Shown: one piece after another, positions 48,017 to 56,823 of the stretch | Numbering within the stretch: the first letter of the stretch is position 1 | How the letters are laid out: every line of letters begins with the position of its first letter | Origin: Flavobacteriaceae bacterium EG-1 | Lineage (GTDB): Bacteria > Bacteroidota > Bacteroidia > Flavobacteriales > Flavobacteriaceae | Assembly (NCBI RefSeq): GCF_009649685.1 | Contig: NZ_WJPK01000004.1 | Coordinates: 222,557 to 286,556 of the forward strand | Direction: 5' to 3' | DNA length: 64,000 bases | Notes under the pieces: generated by a model | Database searches by the model: none | What the model saw: the letters and a program-made list of their open reading frames with translations, nothing else | What the model was told of the DNA's origin: nothing | Translations under genes and position numbers: made by a program

Positions 48017-49218
48017 CCTTTTACATAATCATTCAAATAAGAATAACGTTTGGTCAGCTTACCATTTTTAGTCATTCGAGCACGCTCTAAAATTCCGTCT
48101 TTATCGTTATTAAAAAAAGCAGGAATAACATTTTTCACAAATGCGTCGCCAAAACCGTTACTCGCATCGCGCGGCAATTCTGCGGGTAAATTATCTACAG
48201 CCATTACGGCTATTGAAGATTTATTTCTATAATTAGCTTCCTCCTCTTTTTGTGGATTATAACCGTAAATTGGTTTTTCTATTGTACTAGCACGAATAGT
48301 TGTTGCTACTGGTCCATCAATATCACAACTGATATCAGCAACTACTTTTATTTTGAAATCGGGATGTTTTGCATCTGCTCTAGTAAATAAATAGGGTGCA
48401 CCATCACCATAAAAATGACCTGCAATATAAAAATCGGTTACCCTAGCAAAACGGAAAAAAGTAGATTCATATTTTTTCGGATTTTCGAAAAAGTCAGACA
48501 TAGTACCTCGAGTACCATCATTTCGTTTGTTATAATCGGAAACATCAATTTGACAGTATACAGGCTTTTTAAAATCAATATCTAAATATTCCTTTACAGA
48601 CACTTGTTGCAAACCCATGGCGTCCAACATTTCTTTAGCACCATTACCTACCCTACCTTTTCCTGTCAACAGTATTTTTATGTTAGGTAGCTTTATTTTT
48701 TTGAGCTCAGCAATTAATGCATGTTGATCGGTTAAAGATTGTGCCTTAGGTAGTTTGTATAATTTAAATTTGAGTCCGTATGCGCGAAAACCATTATAAG
48801 CACCAACAATACCTGCATATCTACCAAATGCAACCAAACGTTGTTCTTTTTGATTAGTTATAACCTCATGGTCGTACATTTCGATATTCTTTTTTAGAAT
48901 AGCCTGTAACAACTTTCTATTGTACGGTTGTTTTTTAATAGTATGCGAAAAAAAGAAATATTTTTTATTCGGAATTAAAGATTTAATCGGCACTTCTTTA
49001 ACGCCTAAAAGCACATCGCATTCTTTCATTTTTGATGCTACTTTTATATCTTTTTCTACATATTCCTCATTAGAAAACGTTCGAATATCTGATGGCTCAA
49101 CAATAATCTCGGCATCTTCAAAAGTTGATATGATTTTTTGACATGCCAGAGGTGACAAAACAACACGTCTGTCTGGTGGTGTTTTGCGTTCTTTAATGAT
49201 TCCGAATTTGACTTTCAT
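48013..49218 (-). CDS. NAD(P)-dependent dehydrogenase of the saccharopine dehydrogenase (Lys1)/alanine dehydrogenase type
   Basis: A 401-residue soluble enzyme. The AlaDH/PNT-type N-terminal domain opens KFGIIKERKTPPDRRVVLSP and has FFFSHTIKKQPYN and the family segment RLVAFGRYAGIVGAYN. The Rossmann motif is GKGRVG at 186-191. DISCDIDGPVATTIRAS and the end ELPRDASNGFGDAF match the Lys1-like group. It may form a C-N bond or oxidise an amino acid supplied to the pathway, but its location at the head of a lipid-type operon is unusual. First gene of the operon, with the promoter at 49238-49268. Confidence 0.82.
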   Translation of the reverse strand: MKVKFGIIKERKTPPDRRVVLSPLACQKIISTFEDAEIIVEPSDIRTFSNEEYVEKDIKVASKMKECDVLLGVKEVPIKSLIPNKKYFFFSHTIKKQPYNRKLLQAILKKNIEMYDHEVITNQKEQRLVAFGRYAGIVGAYNGFRAYGLKFKLYKLPKAQSLTDQHALIAELKKIKLPNIKILLTGKGRVGNGAKEMLDAMGLQQVSVKEYLDIDFKKPVYCQIDVSDYNKRNDGTRGTMSDFFENPKKYESTFFRFARVTDFYIAGHFYGDGAPYLFTRADAKHPDFKIKVVADISCDIDGPVATTIRASTIEKPIYGYNPQKEEEANYRNKSSIAVMAVDNLPAELPRDASNGFGDAFVKNVIPAFFNNDKDGILERARMTKNGKLTKRYSYLNDYVKG

Positions 49219-49237
49219 CTTTGGTACGGCTTTTGTT

Positions 49238-49268
49238 CAAAAATACTATGAATAGTGAGGGTACACAA
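49238..49268 (-). promoter_or_regulatory. Promoter of the dehydrogenase-hydroxylase-ketosynthase operon
   Basis: Minus strand: TTG (49268-49266), 20-base spacer, TATTTTTG (49245-49238). Full consensus match, 20 bases before the ATG at 49218. Confidence 0.65.
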
Positions 49269-49281
49269 GCTTTTAAGCTTG
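49266..49281. promoter_or_regulatory. 16-base palindrome covering the -33 box of the biosynthetic operon
   Basis: CAAGCTT (49266-49272), TT, AAGCTTG (49275-49281): perfect 7-bp arms. It lies in the gap between the divergent biosynthetic operon and ssrA and overlaps the operon's -33 TTG. Candidate operator; no regulator identified. Confidence 0.35.
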
Positions 49282-49318
49282 ACAAAAGATTGTGGGGTCT
49301 TTTAGTGCTTGAATTGTG

Positions 49319-49326
49319 TACCTTTG
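49319..49326 (+). promoter_or_regulatory. ssrA: -7 box (TACCTTTG) of the ssrA transcript or its leader RNA
   Basis: A full TANNTTTG match, about 140 bases before mature tmRNA. The nearest TTG at 49290-49292 is 26 bases upstream, longer than usual. The transcript would begin near 49333. Confidence 0.5.
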
Positions 49327-49332
49327 CTATCC

Positions 49333-49380
49333 TTTTTTAAATGAAGGTTGCGTTAGGGATAGCAGCGGCATCTTTTTTAA
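49333..49380 (+). ncRNA. Possible leader or small RNA in front of ssrA
   Basis: A G-rich stretch (GCGTTAGGGATAGCAGCGGC at 49351-49370) followed at once by a T-run (49373-49378), beginning just after a consensus -7 box. I have a memory of this sort of string recurring as a short conserved RNA or leader in Flavobacteria (Flavo-1-like). It is not reliable enough to name. It may simply be the 5' leader trimmed during tmRNA maturation. Confidence 0.3.
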
Positions 49381-49465
49381 TACCTCTCAACTTCGATTGC
49401 GATGTTATTAAAAAAATACAGCGTATAGCCCGCTCGAAAGCTATAAAAAAGTTCTTTAACATTTT

Positions 49466-49861
49466 GGGGCCGACTGGTTTTGACAGCGAGACCAATGGTA
49501 ATGTAAGCATGTCGAGCGCTGAGAAACAGCTCGTTAATATCATTTTTCACACTTTTAATTGGCGATAATAATTACGCTCTTGCCGCTTAATCTGAATTAT
49601 AGTAAGATTAGCCTCGTCGCTACAAGGTAGCGAAGCGAGATGTTCGTGAATAGCCTCTGTCGACGGCGATTCAATTTCGAGCACCATAAATGTCGATATA
49701 AGGGTAGTATTCGCTTTGGTATTACCACAAAAATCTTAAGAAGCTAAGCGTTTGTTAGGCCGTTTCCGGTCAGGCTTACGTCGAAAATTAAACGGAAACT
49801 AAACATGTAGAAAGCTTTAACGTTGCTTGTTTGGACGGGAGTTCGATTCTCCCCGGCTCCA
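49466..49861 (+). ncRNA. ssrA: Transfer-messenger RNA (tmRNA)
   Basis: About 396 bases. The 5' end GGGGCCGACTGGTTTTGACA and 3' end GTTCGATTCTCCCCGGCTCCA pair as a tRNA-like acceptor stem (GGGGCCG with CGGCTCC). G3 is opposite U, the alanine identity pair. TTTGACAGCG matches the start of the D-loop-like region, and GTTCGATTC is the T-arm. CCA is not encoded in full (A is followed by CTA), so CCA would be added. It rescues stalled ribosomes with SmpB, tagging proteins for degradation. One-piece form, not permuted. Confidence 0.95.
49561..49590 (+). other. ssrA: tmRNA tag reading frame (GDNNYALAA)
   Basis: GGC GAT AAT AAT TAC GCT CTT GCC GCT TAA. GGC is the likely resume codon, and Ala is added from the charged tmRNA before it. 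The ALAA end is the usual protease recognition tail. Confidence 0.9.
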
Positions 49862-49887
49862 CTAATACTGACAAATGTATTGTAGAT

Positions 49888-49922
49888 AAAATCCCAGCAA
49901 GTTAGCCTGTTGGGATTTTTTG
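49888..49922 (+). terminator. Rho-independent terminator of ssrA
   Basis: AAAATCCCAGCA (49888-49899) pairs with TGTTGGGATTTT (49908-49919) with one G-T wobble. A T-rich tail follows. Confidence 0.85.
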
Positions 49923-49954
49923 TTTTGTGTTAACATTTATTTTTGCTCCAACCC

Positions 49955-50674
49955 CTACCCTCTAACAAAAACCATACAATGTTGCCAAGGTAGATTGTCT
50001 ATGTTTTTCTCCAATATCATACCTGCTGCTTTCATTTCTTTAACTGCTTGTTTTTCGGTCATTTTATGCAGCTTTTTAATGGGTACATTTTCGTCTTCAC
50101 CTCGATACTCAATAAGGTAAATTTTTCCATCAACATGAAGGGCTTTTTTTATGGAAGTAATCATTTCAAAAGGATAATCAAACTCGTGATACACATCAAC
50201 CAAAAGTACCTTTGTAACAGATTTTTCCGGAAGATTTACACTGCTCTCACTACCTTTTATGATTTTAATATTTTTATGATATCCGTTTTCTTTTATACGC
50301 TCGAGTTCAGCTAACATTTCATCTTGAATGTCAACCGCATAAATTAGTCCGCTAGTTGTAATCGGTGCCATTTGAAATACATGATAACCTGAACCTGCAC
50401 CAATATCAGCTATTGTACCGTCTGCTTCAATATTCAAATTACCAAGCAATTTAGACGTGTTTTCTTCAGCTTCACGTTCAGGCCGATCAAGCCATGCCAT
50501 CCCTTGAAAACCCATCACATGTGAAATCTCGCGACCGAGATACCATTTTCCAGTACCGTTTGGGTCACCCAGTTTGTAGGTGTATTTCTCGTTTGTCGCA
50601 CCTTCTTGTCCCACACAATGAAACACTGAAAACAACAAAACAATAATTACCGGTACGAAATTTAATTTTTTCAT
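49955..50674 (-). CDS. Exported SAM-dependent methyltransferase-fold protein
   Basis: A 239-residue protein with a signal peptide (MKKLNFVPVIIVLLFSVFHCVGQ). The class I methyltransferase core is DGTIADIGAGSGYHVFQMA (SAM motif I), IYAVDIQDEML (motif II) and VTKVLLVDVYHEF (motif IV). The early segment LGREISHVMGFQGMAWLDRPERE is typical of secreted methyltransferases of Bacteroidota and Planctomycetes. It follows the DUF1330 gene by 3 bases. The presence of a SAM-binding enzyme outside the cytoplasm is odd; the function is unknown. Confidence 0.8.
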   Translation of the reverse strand: MKKLNFVPVIIVLLFSVFHCVGQEGATNEKYTYKLGDPNGTGKWYLGREISHVMGFQGMAWLDRPEREAEENTSKLLGNLNIEADGTIADIGAGSGYHVFQMAPITTSGLIYAVDIQDEMLAELERIKENGYHKNIKIIKGSESSVNLPEKSVTKVLLVDVYHEFDYPFEMITSIKKALHVDGKIYLIEYRGEDENVPIKKLHKMTEKQAVKEMKAAGMILEKNIDNLPWQHCMVFVRG

Positions 50675-50677
50675 TTG

Positions 50678-50983
50678 CTACATCAATTTTGTGCCTTGTA
50701 TCATAATTGAAGTTTTAATTGATTGCTCTTTTAAATGCAAGAATTTTTTTCGCTCTTCATCATTTTTGAAATTATCAAAATCGGCTTGGGAATCAAATTC
50801 CACCAAATGAATTTCATAAGGTTTCTCAATATTTCTTTCAATTACTGAATCATTTTGAGGTCGTATTCTTAGTGTAAGCCTACCGTTGTATTTTAAAATT
50901 GTTGGAATAGCAATCTCCTCAAATTGATGAAAAACTTCTTCTTGTCCTTCAATTATATAAATCAATTGTGTAATGTAAATCAT
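50678..50983 (-). CDS. DUF1330 family protein
   Basis: A 101-residue ferredoxin-like alpha-beta protein without a signal. Family segments are MIYITQLIYIIEGQEEVFHQFEE, GRLTLRIRP and EIHLVEFDSQADFDNFKNDEER. The gene is the first of a two-gene unit with the exported methyltransferase. Role unknown. Confidence 0.82.
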   Translation of the reverse strand: MIYITQLIYIIEGQEEVFHQFEEIAIPTILKYNGRLTLRIRPQNDSVIERNIEKPYEIHLVEFDSQADFDNFKNDEERKKFLHLKEQSIKTSIMIQGTKLM

Positions 50984-51242
50984 AGCTTTTTATATGGATA
51001 ATTATCTTCCAACGGATTCAATTTTAGCATTTTAACTTTATTAAATTACGGTAATTTAAGAACATTATCTCTTCAAAATATGACTCCTATTTTTTATTGA
51101 TTTTTTTACATGCTTTCATCATAACATCTTAAGCCGTATTTTAGAGTACTCAGTTCATTTTAGGTACTAATAGCATAAATTCTTCCTTACAACAATTACT
51201 TTCAAAAAAACGAAACAAGCCTTAATACCACCAAACAAAACA

Positions 51243-53393
51243 ATGCAGTTAAAAATCAAATATAACATCTTAAAAAAGTACTTCAGTATTTCTAAGCAAT
51301 TGCTAATTATACTTCTCTTGGCTTCCTGCAAGAGTGAGTCGCTATATGAAGGTCCACTGAGTCCCGAAGAATCTATAAAAGCTTTTCAGTTTGCAGATAA
51401 TTTTAAAGCAGAAATTTTCGCAGCCGAACCATTAGTAATCGACCCTGTCGCCATGCACTATGATGGCGATGGCAATGCTTACGTGGTAGGTATGTTAGAT
51501 GCTTACAAGCCTGACGCGGTAAAAGGAAAAGGTGAAATTGTTCTACTAAAAGACACCAACGGTGACGGCCGGGCAGACACCTCTACGGTTTTTATTGATG
51601 GCCTTAGAGAGGCTACTAGCATACTGTCATGGAAAGGTGGTCTGTTGGTTTGTGCCGCACCAAACATCACCTATTATAAAGATACTGACGGAGATGGTCG
51701 CTCTGATTTTAAAGAGATTCTTTTCACGGGTTTTTTTAATAAAAATGAAGAGGCACAAATTACCAACCTTCGTTTTGGCGTAGATAATTGGATCTATGCA
51801 AATAATGCTGGGCAGGCAGGTGAAATCAGTTTTAGCAGAAAGCCAAATGCGCCAAAGCTAAATATTCAAGGTGCCGATTTTCGTTTTCGTCTGGATCGAA
51901 ATCAATTTGAACGTAGTACTGGTCCTGGTCAATTTGGACTTGCCATTGACGATTGGGGGCACCGATTTTTTACGGCAAATTCATTACATATTCGTGAGGT
52001 AGTTGTTCCCATGCGATATTTGGAGCGAAATCCGTTTCTGCCATCATCAGTTAAACTTTCGAATCAAAATATTTCAGACCATGATCCGCTTATGAACCAG
52101 TTGAGTGAAACACCTTATTGGAGACAAGAACGTACAAATCGACGTAATAAAAATTATCAAGAAAATAATCTGGATCGTGTTGAATATGCACGTGATCATT
52201 TTACAGGAGCTTCGGGTGGCACCTACTATGGCGGTGATAAGTTCTCCAAAACCTACTATGGAAATATTTTCACTGGTGATGTTTCGGGTAATCTAGTGCA
52301 TCGTGATATTCTTGAAATTGTAGATAGCGTTCCTTATAGCGTAGCCAAGCGAGGAAGAAATGAAAAAGACAATGAATTTATGGCAACTACAGATTCATGG
52401 TTTCGCCCCTCAAATTTATCAGTCGGCCCCGATGGATATTTGTATCTGATGGATATGTACCGACAACATATTGAAACACCAATGTCGATACCAGAAGACT
52501 TACAGGCAAACATGGACTTTGATGCTGGTAACACCTACGGTCGTATTTACAGAATAGTTCCCACAGATGCAGCGCCATATAAAGCAGTGCACCCGAATCT
52601 TACAAAAGCAACATCTTCTGTCTTGGTTAAAACCTTAACGCATGAAAATCGGTGGTGGAATCGTACAGCACAACGAATCTTGTTAGAACGCCAAGATAAA
52701 AGTGTGGTGCCTGAAGTGAAAACTTTATTCGCCCAAAATGAGAATCCTAAGGTTAGATAAAACGCACTATATGTTTTAGAAGGAATGGATGCTTTGGATG
52801 CTACCATAGTGAATACAGCATTGCAAGATTCATCGCCAGGCGTACGCGAAAATGCCGCGATACTTGCCGAACGATTTCCAGAATGTTTAGCACAGTTGCA
52901 AGAATTAATTTATGATGGCTCTACTCGAGTGGCTTTTCAAGCGACCTTAAGTTTAGGCCAATTTAACCATGCATCTGTAATTAATGCACTAACAAAAACA
53001 TTGCAATTACACGGACAAAGTTCATGGTTTAGAACAGCAGTTTTAAGTTCGGAATTAGGGTCTAGTGTTGATCTAATAAAAACTTTAGATAAGAATTCAT
53101 TTTTTAATGAAACCGCCTCATGGAAACTCGATTTTTTTGAAACTTGTTTGCAGATAATCGGAGCTCGCAATACAAAAAATGAAGTCTCAACTATATTAAA
53201 TATGTTAAGCAAACCTGCCCTTTCAAAGTCAATTGAATGGCAGTCAGTTGGAATTAAGGGATTGGTAAAAGGTCTCGAAAATTCAAAGAATATTGAAGAT
53301 TCAATACCAGAAAAACTTAAAATTATTGCAGTAAAAGCTGATAGTAATCCTTCGCAAGCACTTGAAGACTTAAAAGATTTGTATGCGAATTAA
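51243..53393 (+). pseudogene. Membrane-bound dehydrogenase/HEAT-repeat protein gene interrupted by an in-frame TAA
   Basis: One frame runs 51243-53393 (716 codons before the stop) with a single TAA at 52758-52760, directly after the codons for NPKVR. The downstream part (NALYVLEGMDALDATIV) continues in the same frame, as expected for a HEAT repeat. The N-terminal 505 residues are a lipoprotein-type exported domain of the PVC-type/TIGR02604 dehydrogenase family, with WGHRFFTANS, YYGNIFTGDVSGNLVH and GYLYLMDMYRQHIE. The second part is HEAT repeats and then stops; the C-terminal cytochrome c domain usual for the family is absent. A sequencing error or nonsense read-through cannot be excluded. 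Confidence 0.75.
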
Positions 53394-53474
53394 ATAGTAA
53401 TTTATTATCGGTAAAAACGTAAAAATAGTGACTGCAAAAAAAGTAGGTGTAGCCACGCAAAAAATTAATTTTAA

Positions 53475-53846
53475 ATGACCAACAACCAACATTCAAGAAG
53501 AAAATTTATTTCTACATGTTTTAGATCCGGTAGTTTATTTTTCGGTGGATTATTATTTCTAAACTGTCGCGATAAAAAGGTATCTGCAAATAAAGAAAGT
53601 GAAATCACCAAAGAAAGTACTTCTGAAGATCCTTGCAATAACCTACTAGATATTAGTGCTGCTGAAATTAAAAAGCGTGAAAGTTTAGGGTATGTTTTGC
53701 AATCGACAGTGCCTGATAATTCGTGTCAAAACTGCGCACTTTACATTCCACCGAAGCCAGATAAAAAATGTGGCGGATGCCTTTTATTTAAAGGACCCGT
53801 TTATGCCGAAGGTCACTGTGTGCAGTGGGCTTCTGTAACTTCTTAA
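53475..53846 (+). CDS. High-potential iron-sulfur protein (HiPIP), Tat-exported
   Basis: A 123-residue protein. A twin-arginine signal is at the start (HSRRKFISTCFRSGSLFFGG) and a lipobox-like LFLNC follows. The C-terminal domain has NSCQNCALYIPP, CGGCLLFKGP and EGHCVQWAS, giving the four HiPIP cluster Cys with one extra (CGGC). HiPIPs transfer electrons to periplasmic enzymes. Lying between the broken dehydrogenase gene and an amidohydrolase gene, it may have been the electron acceptor of that dehydrogenase. Confidence 0.86.
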   Translation: MTNNQHSRRKFISTCFRSGSLFFGGLLFLNCRDKKVSANKESEITKESTSEDPCNNLLDISAAEIKKRESLGYVLQSTVPDNSCQNCALYIPPKPDKKCGGCLLFKGPVYAEGHCVQWASVTS

Positions 53847-53887
53847 TTAAAAAAAGTGTAATCTCGTCCCCTATTAAATAAGTTTAT

Positions 53888-54853
53888 ATGTCCACATCAA
53901 AAAAAGGTTTTACTCGTCGTAAATTTATTGCTGGCACTAGTTTGTTTGCACTTGGCACATCATTAAAATTAAACGCAATTACCGAAGCTTCTAGTATTAA
54001 AAAAGAACCGATAATTGATATTCATCAACACACCCATTACGTGCAACGTACCGATGAACAATTGCTTTCGCATCAAAAAGCAATGGGAGTTACTACGACC
54101 ATACTTTTACCTGCAGGGCGACCTGTAAATTCCCCAGCGACACACCAAGGTGTGGCCAATGGTCTTCAAGCTGAGGCTGGTGGAAATGCGGAGTGTTACC
54201 TATTTGCAAGTCAACACAAAAAAACTTTCCGATTTGGTGCATGTGCTGTACCAGATATGAAAGACGCCCTTTATGAATTAGAAAAATATTTAAAGTTAGG
54301 TGCGGTCGTTATCGGTGAATTAAAATTTGGAGTGGCCTGTGATTCGCCAGAAATGCAAAATATTTACCAATTGGCGCAAGATTATAATGTGCCAGTTCTT
54401 ATGCATTGGCAGCATGAAATGTACAATTATGGTTTTGATCGATTTTACAAGATGTTGGAGAAATATCCAAAAGTAAATTTCATTGGGCACGCACAAACTT
54501 GGTGGGCTAATATTGATAAAGACCATACGGATCAATCTATTTTGTATCCTAAAACGGGAGTAACTGCAGGGGGAATTACAGATCGCTACCTCAGCGATTA
54601 CCCAAACATGTATGGTGATCTTTCAGCGGGCTCAGGTCTCAATGCGCTAAAACGCGATGAAGCCCATGCAAAAGTTTTTTTAGAGAAGCATCAAGACAAA
54701 TTACTATATGGTAGTGATTGCGCGGACCCTACAGGCTCTGACCCTGAAAGTTGTTCTGGCACCTTAGATATAGCCGAAATTCGAAGATTGGTTTCTAAGC
54801 CCACGGAACGAAAAATATTATATAAAAACGCCAAAAAATTATTCAGATTGTAG
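53888..54853 (+). CDS. Amidohydrolase family protein with Tat signal
   Basis: A 321-residue metal-dependent hydrolase. The Tat signal is TRRKFIAGTSLFALGTS. Metal motifs are IDIHQHTHY (HxH), VLMHWQHEMY, FIGHAQTWW and LLYGSDCADP. The order fits the amidohydrolase_2/TIM-barrel family (COG2159). It is 41 bases after the HiPIP gene. Substrate unknown. Confidence 0.86.
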   Translation: MSTSKKGFTRRKFIAGTSLFALGTSLKLNAITEASSIKKEPIIDIHQHTHYVQRTDEQLLSHQKAMGVTTTILLPAGRPVNSPATHQGVANGLQAEAGGNAECYLFASQHKKTFRFGACAVPDMKDALYELEKYLKLGAVVIGELKFGVACDSPEMQNIYQLAQDYNVPVLMHWQHEMYNYGFDRFYKMLEKYPKVNFIGHAQTWWANIDKDHTDQSILYPKTGVTAGGITDRYLSDYPNMYGDLSAGSGLNALKRDEAHAKVFLEKHQDKLLYGSDCADPTGSDPESCSGTLDIAEIRRLVSKPTERKILYKNAKKLFRL

Positions 54854-54858
54854 TTCTA

Positions 54859-56742
54859 TTAATTTAAACCAGAAGAATATCCTGATGTATCGGTTAGGGT
54901 TTTCATAAAGGCTATAATATCTGCAATCTCTTGTTTCGATAAGTCTAAAGGTGCTTCAGACAAAGTTTGATTCTGTACTTCTAAACCCATACCCGCACCA
55001 CCACCAAGATTATAAAATTCTAATACTTCTTCTAAGGTTGCAAACAAACCATTGTGCATATACGGTGCTGTTAATTCTATATTTCTGACTGAAACCGTTT
55101 TAAAAGAATTCTTAAAATATGGGTGATGATCCAATCGCAATCCATTTGCAAAACGTCCTAAATCAGAATCTAACTTTGGATTTATAGTATCAAAACCCTG
55201 AGTGATTCCTAAAACCTCTGATTCTGATTCCAAATAAAAAGGCGGAATTGTACCATTAAACATTGGCGCAAAATGACAGGTACCGCATGCGCCTTTACCC
55301 ATAAATAAATTAAAACCACGTTTAGCATTTAATGGGTAATCATTTAATTCATTCCGAACATATTTGTCAAAAGGACTGTTCACGGATATTAAAGAATTTA
55401 CATATGCTGCAATTGCATTGCTTATAGAACGTTGATTAATATCTTCATTTTGAATTCCTCCATAGGTCTCCCTAAACAATTTTACATAATTGGGATTACT
55501 TTTCAACTTGTTAATAATCGCATCAAAATCAGTATTAAATTCTAAGTCATCATCTATAACATGTGTCACTTGTTTTTCTAGATTAAACTCACGCATATCC
55601 CAAAAATAGCGGGTAGCGTAACCTGCATTAATAATCGTTGGAGAGTTTCGCGCCGTAAAGAATCCTTTTTTATTTGACAAGCTTTTAGGAAGGCCATCCG
55701 TAAACCCTTTACTTGGATTGTGACAGCTTAGACATGACATTTTATTATCATTAGATAATTGAGTATCCTCAAATAACAACTTCCCTAATTTGATAGATTT
55801 AGGGTTATCTAAAGGCAAATAAACCAATTCGGAATAAAAACTAGTATTTAGAAATTTGGTGTCGAATAAATTTTTTGCATGATAATTTTGCGCATGTTTT
55901 TTATAAGGCTCTAGTTTGATGTTATTTAAATTCTGAAACTCCAACAACCCCGCATATATAGGATTGACAATTTCTTTTAAAAATACCAAGCGATCAAAAC
56001 TATTAAAATCAGTACTAGATGTTAATTGTTTTTTACCTTTTAAAAAAAATGCTTTTAAGGACTCGAATTTGGAACTCGCTTTTGGGGAAAGTTCATTTTC
56101 AAAATACATAAAAGCAGTTTCCATACTTTGCAAACTCACATAACTTTCTTGCAAAGCATTAGCAGAACCTGGCGTATCGTAACCTGTAACTCCAAGCGTA
56201 AATATTCTAACCATCCCCGACCGAATACATTCAATTAGTTGACTCGGTTTTAAATGTATCGGTAAATGAATTTTCGAAATAAAATCTACACGAGTTTTTA
56301 AATCATTTGCTAACTTTTTTATGTATTGCAAATTCTCCCTTGAAGCATCTTCAAAAACCGCCTCATCTAATGCCTGTAAACCACAGGGCTCAATTATTTT
56401 ACCTGCTTGATAATATTCGCTCACCTTTGGTAAAGGAGCTCCGTTAATATAAGTGCCACTGTAAGAAGTTTGATAATAGTCGAAAATAAACTCAACCTTT
56501 TTATAAGATAATCTGGTTTTTTCAACTTGCTCTTTTAGTTTTAAATCTTCCGAAAATTCAGAATTCTCAGCAAGGACCGCCAACACTTCTACTTCATTTT
56601 GAAACTTCCTAAAATTAGCCTCATATAATTCGGCTACTTTCTCCGGAATAGTTCTATTTTTTTGGGGCACGACTATATTTCTACTTGACAACAGTAAAAA
56701 GCAAAGTAGTACTGGCCCCAATAAAATGGTTGCTTTTTTCAT
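54859..56742 (-). CDS. Di-heme cytochrome c peroxidase (MauG-like) with a long helical N-terminal region
   Basis: A 627-residue exported protein (hydrophobic lead ATILLGPVLLCFLLLSS). The C-terminal 320 residues are a CCP/MauG domain with heme sites CLSCH at 337-341 and CGTCH at 486-490, plus FTARNSPTIINAGYATRYFWDMRE and NIELTAPYMHNGLFATLEEVLEFYN. The 300-residue N-terminal part is helical. Its EPCGLQALDEAVF segment, after RLSYKKVEFIFDYYQ, recalls the imelysin fold. It converges with the amidohydrolase gene 5 bases apart. Confidence 0.86.
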   Translation of the reverse strand: MKKATILLGPVLLCFLLLSSRNIVVPQKNRTIPEKVAELYEANFRKFQNEVEVLAVLAENSEFSEDLKLKEQVEKTRLSYKKVEFIFDYYQTSYSGTYINGAPLPKVSEYYQAGKIIEPCGLQALDEAVFEDASRENLQYIKKLANDLKTRVDFISKIHLPIHLKPSQLIECIRSGMVRIFTLGVTGYDTPGSANALQESYVSLQSMETAFMYFENELSPKASSKFESLKAFFLKGKKQLTSSTDFNSFDRLVFLKEIVNPIYAGLLEFQNLNNIKLEPYKKHAQNYHAKNLFDTKFLNTSFYSELVYLPLDNPKSIKLGKLLFEDTQLSNDNKMSCLSCHNPSKGFTDGLPKSLSNKKGFFTARNSPTIINAGYATRYFWDMREFNLEKQVTHVIDDDLEFNTDFDAIINKLKSNPNYVKLFRETYGGIQNEDINQRSISNAIAAYVNSLISVNSPFDKYVRNELNDYPLNAKRGFNLFMGKGACGTCHFAPMFNGTIPPFYLESESEVLGITQGFDTINPKLDSDLGRFANGLRLDHHPYFKNSFKTVSVRNIELTAPYMHNGLFATLEEVLEFYNLGGGAGMGLEVQNQTLSEAPLDLSKQEIADIIAFMKTLTDTSGYSSGLN

Positions 56743-56823
56743 TTAAAACTAAAATGAACTAAGGCTTTTCAACCCTATATCCTCTCAAAACATTTGATAT
56801 ATGCTTGTTGGTATAACAACTAC

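Noticed and set aside
44495..49218. Flexirubin or dialkylresorcinol cluster
   Set aside because: Only the DarB-type ketosynthase is present. There is no DarA, no aryl-polyene ketosynthases, no acyl carrier protein and no ammonia-lyase in the window.
49337..49543. Minus-strand open frame opposite ssrA
   Set aside because: Antisense shadow of the tmRNA gene, with no start context or similarity.
49341..49568. A 75-residue open frame opening MKVALGIAAASFLIPL across the tmRNA start
   Set aside because: It runs through the tmRNA acceptor and D-like region and lacks any family pattern. It is explained by the RNA gene and its leader.
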